A stretch of 64,000 nucleotides of DNA from assembly GCA_044360075.1 (NCBI GenBank), contig JBIKLA010000010.1:52868-116867 (forward strand), written 5' to 3'. Positions within the stretch are counted from its first letter, which is position 1. The number at the start of each line of letters is the position of its first letter. The notes beneath the pieces are model-generated. The model was not told the origin of the DNA. It was given only the letters and a program-made list of their open reading frames with translations, and did not search any database. Below are positions 53,390-61,527 of this stretch, piece by piece. The DNA is from OMII01 sp947467385. Its GTDB lineage: Bacteria; Bdellovibrionota_C; UBA2361; OMII01. A program made the translations under genes and the position numbers.

Positions 53390-54502
53390 CTACTTAAACG
53401 ACTTAATGAAGGGCTTAGCCGTGATGTATTTCTCGCCCTTAAGCTGCCCAAGGAGCCGTTCTGCCTGAACCTTGTTATCTTCAGGCCCCACCAGAACGCG
53501 GTAAAAGGACTTGCCATTCGAGGTGGCCGACTCAATCACCACGGGGAACCCGGACTCCTGAAGCTTGCGGCCGAACTTCTCAGCCTCCTGCGCATTGTCG
53601 GGCGCATTCACCTGGGCGTAATAGCCGGCCTTGGGCTTCTTGGTAATAGCAATGCGAGCCGACGGCGCCTCAATCGGCGGGCCAGACTTGGATATCTTCG
53701 TAGCCGCGGCTGCCCCGGCAGTAGTAGCGGCTGCCACGTCACCGATGACCTTTCCGGAAGCCTTCTCCTCAAGCGCCGCGCCGTTGTCGACGGTCTTGGT
53801 CTCGTTCATGCGCTCATCAAGAAGCGAACCCACGGTCTTATTTGCGGCAGCATCGGTCGCTCCCGCTGCAGCACCAGTAGCTCCGCCGAGCATGCGAACG
53901 TTCTTTGCATTCTCAGGCGAATTGGCCGTCGGTCCATCCTCTGCGAAGATATCCTCTATCTGCTGAAGCGACGACTCGGCGTCATCAGCCTTGGCAGCCT
54001 CGCCCTGCTGCGCCTGGATCTCCTTGACCTTCTCGGCCGTGAGATCCCTTACCTGCTTGCCTGCGGCTCCGGCTGCGCCGTGGCCCTTGGTTGGGGACTC
54101 CTCCTGCTTGAGCACCGCAGGAGCGTTTAGGCGGTCGTAGATGCCTGATGGGCTGTTGTCATTCCGGTCGGGGAGCACCTCGGACACTGCGAGCTTGGCA
54201 ACCTCAGCGCCGGAAGAGTTGCGCGCCGTTTCAAAGCCGACGGTCTTGCCCGACACAAACCCAAGCCCGTACGCGCCGACGATTGAGCCGAGAGAAAAAC
54301 CGAGCCACACAAAAACCTGCACAGGCCCAAGCCGGATCTCCGTCCTGTCGCCGCTAGCCCTTCTGCCTGCCATCGGAGTCCTCCCGTTATCATTTGAGGG
54401 CTTCATCTTGCCGCTCAGGCTCCAGCCAGAAAGGCCGCGCCCCGTTGGCTCACCCTTGTCGCCGCCCTTTATCCTGGTGTCGTGTGCGTGTGATCCCTGC
54501 AT
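53390..54502 (-). CDS. SPOR-domain membrane protein
   Basis: A cytoplasmic N-terminus, one membrane helix (about residues 60-80, VFVWLGFSLGSIVGAYGLGF), a long low-complexity Ala/Lys/Glu-rich linker and a C-terminal SPOR domain (KAGYYAQVNAPDNAQEAEKF to the LLGQLKGEKYI segment). SPOR domains bind denuded glycan at the division septum, so a role in cell division or wall remodelling is likely. GGAGGG lies four nt before the ATG at 54502; inner ATGs at codons 33 and 44 are alternatives. It overlaps the preceding gene by 34 nt. Confidence 0.85.
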   Translation of the reverse strand: MQGSHAHDTRIKGGDKGEPTGRGLSGWSLSGKMKPSNDNGRTPMAGRRASGDRTEIRLGPVQVFVWLGFSLGSIVGAYGLGFVSGKTVGFETARNSSGAEVAKLAVSEVLPDRNDNSPSGIYDRLNAPAVLKQEESPTKGHGAAGAAGKQVRDLTAEKVKEIQAQQGEAAKADDAESSLQQIEDIFAEDGPTANSPENAKNVRMLGGATGAAAGATDAAANKTVGSLLDERMNETKTVDNGAALEEKASGKVIGDVAAATTAGAAAATKISKSGPPIEAPSARIAITKKPKAGYYAQVNAPDNAQEAEKFGRKLQESGFPVVIESATSNGKSFYRVLVGPEDNKVQAERLLGQLKGEKYITAKPFIKSFK

Positions 54503-55740
54503 GAGCCCTCCGAAACAACCGGTAGTATACTGGATAGACCAAATCGAAGACCAGCGAGAATCTGCATCAATTCAGCCGAATAAGGCTGCTTGAGAAGCCC
54601 CAGGCGGGTGTCGGGGCGGTTAAGGAGGGCATGCCCCCGAGCGGAAAGCTCCTCAACCACACTCATCCAGGCTATTACCTCGCCCTCCGCGACGGCGCGA
54701 GCGCTCCACATCGGAAGGAATATCGCCCGGAGCATAAGGGCCCGATTGGGCTCGTCGAGCCGGCTTATGGCCGAAAGGGCATCCCGGCCTACCCCGCTTT
54801 CAATGCCCCCCGCAAGCTGCCCAAAGCGCTGCACCAGGGTGCGCACGCTCCACAGCGGCGATGCGCATTCGTCAAACAGGGCAACCATCGGATCGAGGTC
54901 GCCGGAGGGGGTCGAGCATGCGGCGTGAAACAGCCACCGCATCCAGGCGTCTTCACCCTTAAGCTCGCTGAGTACCTTTCGGAGCGAGGAGCTCGAGAGG
55001 AGCTCCGTCAGGGCCCGCTCACGGCTAAGGAGCCAGCCATCGGCCGGTATCCGCAAATTTATGACGTCACGCGCCTTGAGATCCTGCAGGTACGCTTTCG
55101 AAGAGGCCTTCAAGGTATCGTGATAGTGGTGGGCCGTCACGACCGTCGTGCGCCCCGCCGACACGCCATCGAGCATTCCCTCAACCGTGGGCCGCGAAAG
55201 CCCCTCTTCTGCCACCACCCGGCTGACTGAATCGCGCAGCCACTCGATAACCTCTGCGCAAGAGGCCACAACTTTGGGCCGATCCGGAATGGCCGTGACG
55301 CGGCAGCGCCCCTCATAGCTCACAGCAAGCAGCGCCTGAAGCCCCGCAAGCGCAAGGAGGCGCAGGCGCGCATAGAGCGGAGACGAGACGTCCGGGGTAA
55401 GGCACACCACGTCGCGCAGCGGGGCTGCCGAGGGAGCGGGAGGAAACGCCTCCGCTACCGTCAGCGCTTCGGGCACAAGCGTAAGCGCATCGGCACCTGC
55501 GAGCACGAGGTAGCCCACTTCGGAACGCCACTCACCCGACGAGTGCGGGGCGAGGCTTGGTGTGAGCTTTTTGGCGATAGCCTGCGCGTTCTCGCGCATG
55601 GCGCGCGCTATCTCTATCGCGGCCGTGGAGCTTATTTCGCCACGCGCAAGGTCGAGCATCGGAAGGAATCGTGCGCCCGCTGAGAGTGTTATCCCGGGAT
55701 AGAGTCGGCTAACCGCATCATGCAGAAGTGAGTTCAGCAC
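54469..55740 (-). CDS. unidentified 423-residue protein
   Basis: Predominantly helical soluble protein with no signal peptide and no motif that I recognise. Features seen: Ser-rich HYHDTLKASSKAYLQDLKAR near residue 205, WMRWLFHAACS near residue 265 and several Leu-rich helices. Gene spacing is tight: it begins two nt after the CCA-adding-type enzyme gene and overlaps the SPOR gene at its end. The overlap and the same strand suggest expression with both. It could be a cell-envelope or RNA-related accessory factor, but this is only context. Confidence 0.75.
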   Translation of the reverse strand: MLNSLLHDAVSRLYPGITLSAGARFLPMLDLARGEISSTAAIEIARAMRENAQAIAKKLTPSLAPHSSGEWRSEVGYLVLAGADALTLVPEALTVAEAFPPAPSAAPLRDVVCLTPDVSSPLYARLRLLALAGLQALLAVSYEGRCRVTAIPDRPKVVASCAEVIEWLRDSVSRVVAEEGLSRPTVEGMLDGVSAGRTTVVTAHHYHDTLKASSKAYLQDLKARDVINLRIPADGWLLSRERALTELLSSSSLRKVLSELKGEDAWMRWLFHAACSTPSGDLDPMVALFDECASPLWSVRTLVQRFGQLAGGIESGVGRDALSAISRLDEPNRALMLRAIFLPMWSARAVAEGEVIAWMSVVEELSARGHALLNRPDTRLGLLKQPYSAELMQILAGLRFGLSSILPVVSEGSCRDHTHTTPG

Positions 55741-55742
55741 AG

Positions 55743-56870
55743 TTAGTCTCCTCCCCCCTGGAGCGCGGACTCAAGCGCCATGCGCATGTCATCGCTTCCC
55801 GAAAGTGCGTACGCCGCAACGAGCTCCGGCACATCGCTCGGCGGCTCGTGCGCGACGACGGCGGACACGACCGCACGGGCGCGCTTGGCGACCTTGTTGC
55901 CCTCATGAATAGCTGCCACGATATCCTCCCTGCCGTCCTCGACAAGCGCCGCAAGCACAACGAGCTTGGCGGCGACCAAGAAGAGCTCTCCAGCGAGCTC
56001 TTCCCGAACCGCCTCAAGCCGGGCGAGGGCCTGCGTGACCTCGTCGAGCCGCTCCGGGCTCACAACCGGCAGGTTCGAAAAGAGCCCCCGTGCCGAGAAC
56101 TCCTCAATCACCTCCGCCGGGCGCTCCTCATCGAGCGCGGTGAGCACCTCGTTCCAAACACGCCGCGGCGAGAGGGTCGAAAGCGCGCCTCCCCGAACGG
56201 CCTCAAGCAGCGCTGCAACAGTGCCGAGATCAAAGTCAAACGATAGCCGCACGGCGTAGCGCACGGCGCGAAAGAGGCGCGTGGGGTCATCGATAAAGCT
56301 CTTGGGGTGCAACACGCGCAAGGAGCCGGAGCGCAGGTCAGCCAGGCCGCCGCACGGATCGACGATGTCTGGAATGGCTTGCTCGGGCGTGAGCTCGTGC
56401 GAGCGCAGCTTTGCATAGTCAAGGAGCGGCAGGGCCAAGGCGTTCACCGAAAAGTCGCGGCGCCACAGGTCCTGCTCAATCGGGGCCGGCCGCACGGTTG
56501 GAAGCGCTCCCGGCGATGAGTACTCCTCGCTGCGCGAGGTGGCGACATCGAGCTCATTAAGCAGCGGCCCGTCCCCTCCCTCATACGAAAAGGGCGGCGT
56601 GAGCTTGGAGGTCAAAAACGGCTGGTGCTGCTTGAGAGCGCACTGAAACACGGATTGGAGCGCTTGCGCGAACGCCAGCCCATCGCCCTCAACAACGAGG
56701 TCGAGGTCGTAGTCCCCGACTCCGCGCCCCATCATCAAATCGCGCACCACCCCGCCCACGATAAACACGCGCTCTCCGCGCTGCTCAGCGACCTGCAGGG
56801 CTGCCGCAATCGCCACCGAGAGCGGAAGATGCGCCGCGCCTGACTGAGCATGTGTCCCCTCGCGTGCCAC
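55743..56870 (-). CDS. CCA tRNA nucleotidyltransferase / poly(A) polymerase family (class II)
   Basis: Adds CCA to tRNA 3' ends or A residues to RNA. The nucleotidyltransferase core is intact: FIVGGVVRDLMMGR, then GDYDLDLVVEGDGLAF with the metal-binding Asp pair, RRDFSVNALALPL, and the RNA-binding DDPTRLFRAVRYAVRL block. The C-terminal 130 residues are helical and less conserved; no HD phosphatase domain is apparent. At 375 aa it is close to bacterial CCA-adding enzymes. The substrate choice (CCA or poly A) is not certain. It is preceded by dcd by nine nt. Confidence 0.88.
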   Translation of the reverse strand: MAREGTHAQSGAAHLPLSVAIAAALQVAEQRGERVFIVGGVVRDLMMGRGVGDYDLDLVVEGDGLAFAQALQSVFQCALKQHQPFLTSKLTPPFSYEGGDGPLLNELDVATSRSEEYSSPGALPTVRPAPIEQDLWRRDFSVNALALPLLDYAKLRSHELTPEQAIPDIVDPCGGLADLRSGSLRVLHPKSFIDDPTRLFRAVRYAVRLSFDFDLGTVAALLEAVRGGALSTLSPRRVWNEVLTALDEERPAEVIEEFSARGLFSNLPVVSPERLDEVTQALARLEAVREELAGELFLVAAKLVVLAALVEDGREDIVAAIHEGNKVAKRARAVVSAVVAHEPPSDVPELVAAYALSGSDDMRMALESALQGGGD

Positions 56871-56879
56871 GTCCCTCTC

Positions 56880-57449
56880 TTACCGAATCTCGTCGTCGGA
56901 CATGATCTCGTCGTTGAAGATCGGAAGCCCCACCGACTGCTGATCGCGGTACTTGCCGCGGTCATCATAGCGCTCAGAGCTAGGGCTCTTGAGCTCAAAG
57001 AGCACAACGCGCGCGATCTTCATGCGCGGATAGAGCAGTATCGGGTTGGGCCCGTGGTTTGCAAGTTCAAGGGTCACGGGGCGATCGCTGTGCCCCGGGT
57101 ACACCATCATCGCGGTCTGGACGATCGTGAGGCCCACGCGCGCAAGGGTACTCCTGCCCTCAATCATGAAACCTAATGTTGCGCCAACCGTGACGTTCTG
57201 GAATGTGTGGCCAAGGAGAAACTCTCCGGGCGCAAGCGAGTATGGCTTATCGAGCGTAATCTTTATGGCGTCATACGGCGGCGGCGTGGGCTGGCGCACG
57301 TCGACCACAAAGCCCGAGCGGGGCTTTAGCAGCTCCTCGCCCAGGTGCATCGTGATGCCTGATGAGCGCAGCCACTTGTCGTTAAAGGGGGTGATCTTAA
57401 GCTGCCCGTTCTCAATAATCCGCTTAATGTCTTCGTTCGATAACATCAT
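56880..57449 (-). CDS. dcd: dCTP deaminase
   Basis: Converts dCTP to dUTP, supplying dUMP for thymidylate synthesis. EGRSTLARVGLTIVQTA carries the conserved Arg-Ser and catalytic region; VTLELANHGPNPILLYPRM follows, as in trimeric Dcd enzymes. The protein has 189 residues, typical of the family. A fused dUTPase activity (as in Dcd-Dut enzymes) cannot be told from the sequence by eye. It is the first gene of a short group that ends in the SPOR gene. Confidence 0.9.
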   Translation of the reverse strand: MMLSNEDIKRIIENGQLKITPFNDKWLRSSGITMHLGEELLKPRSGFVVDVRQPTPPPYDAIKITLDKPYSLAPGEFLLGHTFQNVTVGATLGFMIEGRSTLARVGLTIVQTAMMVYPGHSDRPVTLELANHGPNPILLYPRMKIARVVLFELKSPSSERYDDRGKYRDQQSVGLPIFNDEIMSDDEIR

Positions 57450-57744
57450 AGAGATAGACCTTTTTGTGAGAAACCTTCACCCGCATCGACACTACGTGGA
57501 GATGTGCGGTATCTCAAGTGCCCTCGGCCCGCTTTAGCACCGCGCCGCGGCATGCGGCCGGGGCTTGCCGTGGCTTGCACGCACCAATAGCATCGCACCC
57601 CCGTAAGATACTGATACAACTGTGCTTTAAGACTGGCCTCGGCTCTATGATTGGCGCAGCTCCGTGATGCGCCGCATCATCCTGGCGCCTTGCAGGAATC
57701 ACGTGCCGCGGTATACTCAGCACGCGTTTAGATAAGGAACTCGT

Positions 57745-58029
57745 ATGGATCTGAGAGCAAAGGAAGTTCAGGACGGTTTTAAGTGGCTCGTATTGGCCGG
57801 TGGGGCAGCCGTTATCCTAAGCCTTACTCTCTTCTGGACTGATAACACGGTCATGGGCGGCGCCGCTGCTCGGGACAAGGTCCACAACGAGAAGCTACAC
57901 AACCTGCGCCTGGCGCAGGCATCCCTTCCGGCTCGCGTGACGGATGCCCGGCAGACCCTGCCGCTCGTTCTTGAGGAGGAGACGACCAAGCTTACGGCTT
58001 CCTCCCCATCGGCTGAGTCCTCGCACTAA
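57745..58029 (+). CDS. small single-pass membrane protein, hypothetical
   Basis: A 94-residue protein with one membrane helix (about residues 15-33, LVLAGGAAVILSLTLFW) and a polar tail. It begins 295 nt after the divergent dcd gene, a gap in which I see no gene. The next gene starts two nt after its stop. No family is recognised. Confidence 0.6.
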   Translation: MDLRAKEVQDGFKWLVLAGGAAVILSLTLFWTDNTVMGGAAARDKVHNEKLHNLRLAQASLPARVTDARQTLPLVLEEETTKLTASSPSAESSH

Positions 58030-58031
58030 CC

Positions 58032-58523
58032 GTGCCTCGTACCGCCGCACCCTCGCATCGGCTCATTTCCGCGCTGCTAGAGCTCTACCGCGTGTCCTCC
58101 GGCAACGGCGGTGAGAAAACCCCTGCCCGCTTGCGCGCTATCCTGCGTCGCTATCCCTTCTGGCTAGCTGGGCATCTCGATCTAGCCCGGATCTCGCTCG
58201 TTGAGGGCGATGTGGCAACCGCGTACGCCTCGGCCCAAGCGGCGCGAGTGCTCGCTGCGAGCAACTCGCAGCGCAGTGCAGAGGCCCTGCACCTCTTGGG
58301 GCAGTGCTTTCTGGCGCGCGGCGAGCACGCATCGGCCCTGAGCCTCTTTCAGCAGGCTCAGCCTCAGCTTGGCAGCACGCCGAAATTTAGCGAGGACATG
58401 GCCGCAGCGCTTATGCTTGCCGGAAGCTATCGCGAGGCTGCGCTCTTACTCGAGGCTGTACCGCCGACGAGCCTCTCTGCTCAGGGGAAGGCGGCGCTGG
58501 AGTACTCACGCATCCGGGGCTAG
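58032..58523 (+). CDS. TPR-like repeat protein
   Basis: A 163-residue protein made of helix pairs with the TPR pattern of small and large residues (LDLARISLVEGDVATAYASA, ALHLLGQCFLARGEHASALSLF, AAALMLAGSYREAALLLEAV). It probably has three or four repeats and mediates protein contacts. The GTG at 58032 directly follows the preceding gene's stop, so the two are probably co-translated. It converges on the glycosyltransferase gene with four nt between stops. Confidence 0.7.
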   Translation: MPRTAAPSHRLISALLELYRVSSGNGGEKTPARLRAILRRYPFWLAGHLDLARISLVEGDVATAYASAQAARVLAASNSQRSAEALHLLGQCFLARGEHASALSLFQQAQPQLGSTPKFSEDMAAALMLAGSYREAALLLEAVPPTSLSAQGKAALEYSRIRG

Positions 58524-58527
58524 GGGG

Positions 58528-59973
58528 CTAAGGCTGTGGAGCCCGCTCATAGACCCCGATACCGCCCAGCTGATCCTGGGCCACAACCGCCCGGCGCGTG
58601 AAGCGCTTTGCGAACCACTCCTCGTTCTCGGCTTGCGTTATCGCCATGCGGTCACGGGCACCGACGATCCAGTCCAGCGAGAGGCGCTCTACCATCTGCC
58701 GAAACCAGGGCGCCTCGCGCACAACGTCAGCGTACGGAGCGAGCCGGGATCGGTTCTCACGCACAATCTGAGAGACCTCAGGCGAAACGATTCCGGCCGA
58801 GTCGATCACACGGGCCTGCATCAATCCGTACCCAAGGATTCCTATCTCGCCAAGCAGCACCTTCGAGCCGGGAGCTATCGCACGGCCATACTGCGACACG
58901 ACCTCGCGGTAGCCGTTCTCCCGAAGCTCCACTGCATCGAGCCCCGGCGCGCGCTTCACGATGTCGAGCGTCGTCACAAGCACACACAGGGCGGGAATAA
59001 CGAGGCGCGGGATGGGGATGCTCTGCTCCTGCACCATGCGCCGAAGGCCCTCAACGCCAAAGGTCGCAAAAAGTAACCACAGCGGCCCGAAGTACCAAAA
59101 AAATATCGGTCTCACTCCAGATGCGATTATTCCCAGCGAATAGACCCCAGCCCAGATGGCGAAGGGGCGATATTTTCGCTCGCGGCCTAGCAGTATCAGT
59201 CCCGCTCCCCCAACACACAGCAGCACAGCATCGATCGGCTCCTGCGAGAGCGCCTCAAAAAACATGAGCGCATTAGTAAGCGGCGATGAGGCGTAGAGAA
59301 GCCTCTTAGCCTCAACCGAATGCGGAACGAAAGAGCCATAGAGATAGAGCGCCAGGCCGGCGCACGGGAGCACCACAGCGATGTAGGGAATGAGCGAGCG
59401 AAGCGCCGGGGCAGACTTCCGCCGGCCGGCTGCGGCGAGCCCTGCCACGATGACCAAAAATCCATCCGGGCGAAGAAGAGTGGCGAGCGCCGCACACAAC
59501 CCGCCCAAGGCATAACGCTCGGCACCAAAAAGAAAGAGCCCCATGCCCACAACAAGCGAATAGAGCGGTGTCTCCATGCCAGAAAAGGTCACAACGCTTA
59601 GCGGGTAGTACGCGGCGATGAGAGCTCCCCACACAGCGAGCAGCGCAAGCGACACACCCTGGGGCACGACTGCGAGAAAGAGAGCGATCGACGCTGCCAT
59701 CGAGAGCGCACCGCCAACTATGGACGCGACCTCAAGATCCGCTCCGAGCGCCGCAATAGCTGCCAGAATGAGACCCCACAGCGGTGTTGTCGTGCCGAGC
59801 ACCCACTCACCCGAATTGTAGACGAAGCCGCTGCCCTGAATCAGGTTAAGCGCATAGCGGTAGGTGATATAGGCGTCATCGATCGGAAGCCTGCGCCACA
59901 GCGCAGAGAGAGCCACCACGGTGAGAGCACACACGGCGACAGAGATTGCTTGTGAGCGGTGGAGGCGACTCAT
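58528..59973 (-). CDS. GT-C-type membrane glycosyltransferase
   Basis: A 481-residue protein with about ten to twelve membrane helices. The N-terminal loop LPIDDAYITYRYALNLIQGS near residue 30 and the following GFVYNSGEWVLGTTTPLW segment have the acidic pair of polyprenyl-phosphate-sugar-dependent GT-C enzymes, similar to mycobacterial arabinosyl/mannosyl transferases and proteins of the ArnT/PMT type. The C-terminal 100 residues are soluble. It would transfer a sugar from a lipid carrier outside the inner membrane; the acceptor is unknown. Confidence 0.8.
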   Translation of the reverse strand: MSRLHRSQAISVAVCALTVVALSALWRRLPIDDAYITYRYALNLIQGSGFVYNSGEWVLGTTTPLWGLILAAIAALGADLEVASIVGGALSMAASIALFLAVVPQGVSLALLAVWGALIAAYYPLSVVTFSGMETPLYSLVVGMGLFLFGAERYALGGLCAALATLLRPDGFLVIVAGLAAAGRRKSAPALRSLIPYIAVVLPCAGLALYLYGSFVPHSVEAKRLLYASSPLTNALMFFEALSQEPIDAVLLCVGGAGLILLGRERKYRPFAIWAGVYSLGIIASGVRPIFFWYFGPLWLLFATFGVEGLRRMVQEQSIPIPRLVIPALCVLVTTLDIVKRAPGLDAVELRENGYREVVSQYGRAIAPGSKVLLGEIGILGYGLMQARVIDSAGIVSPEVSQIVRENRSRLAPYADVVREAPWFRQMVERLSLDWIVGARDRMAITQAENEEWFAKRFTRRAVVAQDQLGGIGVYERAPQP

Positions 59974-60079
59974 GCCAGGTGCCCGTCAAAATACGGCGCA
60001 CAGGCGCCGACCTCCTGAATCTACACCGGCCGCCCATTTGGTGACACGGCCAATCGACGACTCCCCCTTTTACACTTTT

Positions 60080-60255
60080 TACACTGTAGCCGGGCTACTT
60101 TTACACTGTAGCCGGGCTACTTTTACACTGTAGCCGGGCTTTACACTGTAGCCGGGCTACTTACACTGTAGCCGGGCTACTTTTTTACACTGTAGCCGGG
60201 CTACTTCTTTTACACTGTAGCCGGGCCACTTCTTTTACGCCTTAGCCGGGCTACC
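60080..60255. repeat. left array of eight REP-like palindromes (GTAG type)
   Basis: Eight copies of a unit about 20-26 bp long, ACACTGTAGCCGGGCTACTT. Each contains the palindrome GTAGC-CGG-GCTAC; copy three is cut to GGCT, copy seven has GGGCCAC and copy eight begins CTTAGCC. Spacers are short T-rich runs, too short for CRISPR spacers. The array lies 80 bp upstream of a RAYT gene. Its GTAG foot matches the conserved tetranucleotide reported for RAYT-linked REP elements. Confidence 0.9.
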
Positions 60256-60334
60256 CTACCCCCCGTTTCCACCCGTTTTTTTCTCCTCGCCCCCACACAC
60301 ACAACTTTCCTCCCCCACCTCCGATTCTCTCCCC

Positions 60335-61309
60335 ATGGCAAAGCCCATGAAATACCACCCCCACGGTAGCGTCCTCTTCTGCACCTTCAGCATCGAGGAG
60401 GGGCTCCTCCTGCTCAGCAACCCCCTCTGCCTCGCTATTATCAAGAGCTGCCTTGCTGCGGCACAGTTCCTCTATCCCGTCACAATCTGCCATCTTCTTG
60501 CAGAGGCCACACACATCCACATGATCCTGGTAGTCAGAAACCCCGACCACGTCCCAAGCTTCATCCGCCACTTTAAGACTGAATCAGCTCACATGCTTAA
60601 CCGCATCCTCGGACGAAGAAAGAGAACCATCTGGTGTGACGGGTACGACAGCCCTATGGTCCTCACCCTCCGACGAGCGCTCGTAGCCATCGCCTACCTC
60701 TACGCAAACCCAGCCAAGGACAACCTAGAGTCCTCTGTAGAGAACTACCCAGGATTCTCTACCTGGAAGATGTTCCGCTCTGGCATCCTTACCGAGATCT
60801 ACACAAGGCTCCGCCGCTTCCTCTTCCAGCCCCTCTCCCCAAAACAGCACAACCTAAAGTCCTACGAGCAGGAGGCGTACATGCTCACTCAGGAGTCCTC
60901 TGAGGCACTCCCCTTCACCATAGAGCCAAACGCCTGGATGCAAGCCTTCAACATCATCGACCCCGCAGAGCAGCGGAAGATCAACGCCAGGCTTCTTGAC
61001 CGAATCTCTCACCTTGAGCAGCGCGCCGCCACCAAGCGCCTCAAGGAGAAGAAATCCCTTATAGGGCGCGATCGCCTTATCGCTCAGCCCCTCTCCCTCT
61101 CCTACATCCCCAAGCGCTCCGGAAAGCGGATGTGGTGCCTCGCAGACAAGCGCTCCCTGCGCACAGCTTTTATTAAGTTCTTTAAAAAGCTCATGGCTAC
61201 GGCTAGGTCAGTCCGAGAGAAGTGGCGCCAGGGAGACACCTCCGTGCGCTATCCTCCGGGGCTCTTCCCTCCGTCGATGCCGAAGCTCGCCAACGTCTTC
61301 AGGGCGTAG
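60335..61309 (+). CDS. REP-associated tyrosine transposase (RAYT), IS200/Y1-type
   Basis: Single-strand transposase relative. The Y1 domain has the HUH-type metal motif ATHIHMILVV near residue 60, a candidate catalytic Tyr in IWCDGYDSPMV near residue 105, and YLYANPAKDNL near residue 120, the counterpart of the RAYT YIHxNPVRAGL segment. The length of 324 aa exceeds most RAYTs (150-230) because of a basic C-terminal extension (KRSGKRMWCLADKRS, MATARSVREKWRQG). Arg codons include AGA and AGG (AGAAAGAGA), unlike most neighbouring genes. It is flanked by two arrays of REP-like palindromes. Confidence 0.82.
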   Translation: MAKPMKYHPHGSVLFCTFSIEEGLLLLSNPLCLAIIKSCLAAAQFLYPVTICHLLAEATHIHMILVVRNPDHVPSFIRHFKTESAHMLNRILGRRKRTIWCDGYDSPMVLTLRRALVAIAYLYANPAKDNLESSVENYPGFSTWKMFRSGILTEIYTRLRRFLFQPLSPKQHNLKSYEQEAYMLTQESSEALPFTIEPNAWMQAFNIIDPAEQRKINARLLDRISHLEQRAATKRLKEKKSLIGRDRLIAQPLSLSYIPKRSGKRMWCLADKRSLRTAFIKFFKKLMATARSVREKWRQGDTSVRYPPGLFPPSMPKLANVFRA

Positions 61310-61444
61310 GCACACCACCCGCTCTACTCATGCGTTCTCCGGTACGCTACGGGGACGTGTATCTTACATTCCCACTGTGTTTCTCACATAGCCCTCCGCT
61401 CGTAGCCGTTAGGGGACGATTAGCCTTGGAGTTGTATGGGCGCG

Positions 61445-61527
61445 GAGCCTGGAGCCGGGCTACAGATCAAAAAAGAGCCTGGAGCCGGGCTACAGATCAA
61501 GAGCCTGGAGCCGGGCTACAGATCAAA
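61445..61527. repeat. right array of three REP-like palindromes (GGAG type)
   Basis: Three copies of GAGCCTGGAGCCGGGCTACAGATCAA at 61445, 61475 and 61501, separated by short A-runs. The palindrome is CTGGAGC-CGG-GCTACAG with one mismatch (G opposite A); the plus-strand foot is GGAG, in contrast to GTAG in the left array, and the minus strand reads GTAG. The last copy overlaps the stop codon of nuoN (TGA within TTTTTGATC). Confidence 0.88.

Noticed and set aside
60080..60255. Possible CRISPR array
   Set aside because: Units are 20-26 bp with palindromes and nearly identical short T-rich gaps; there are no unique spacers and no cas genes.
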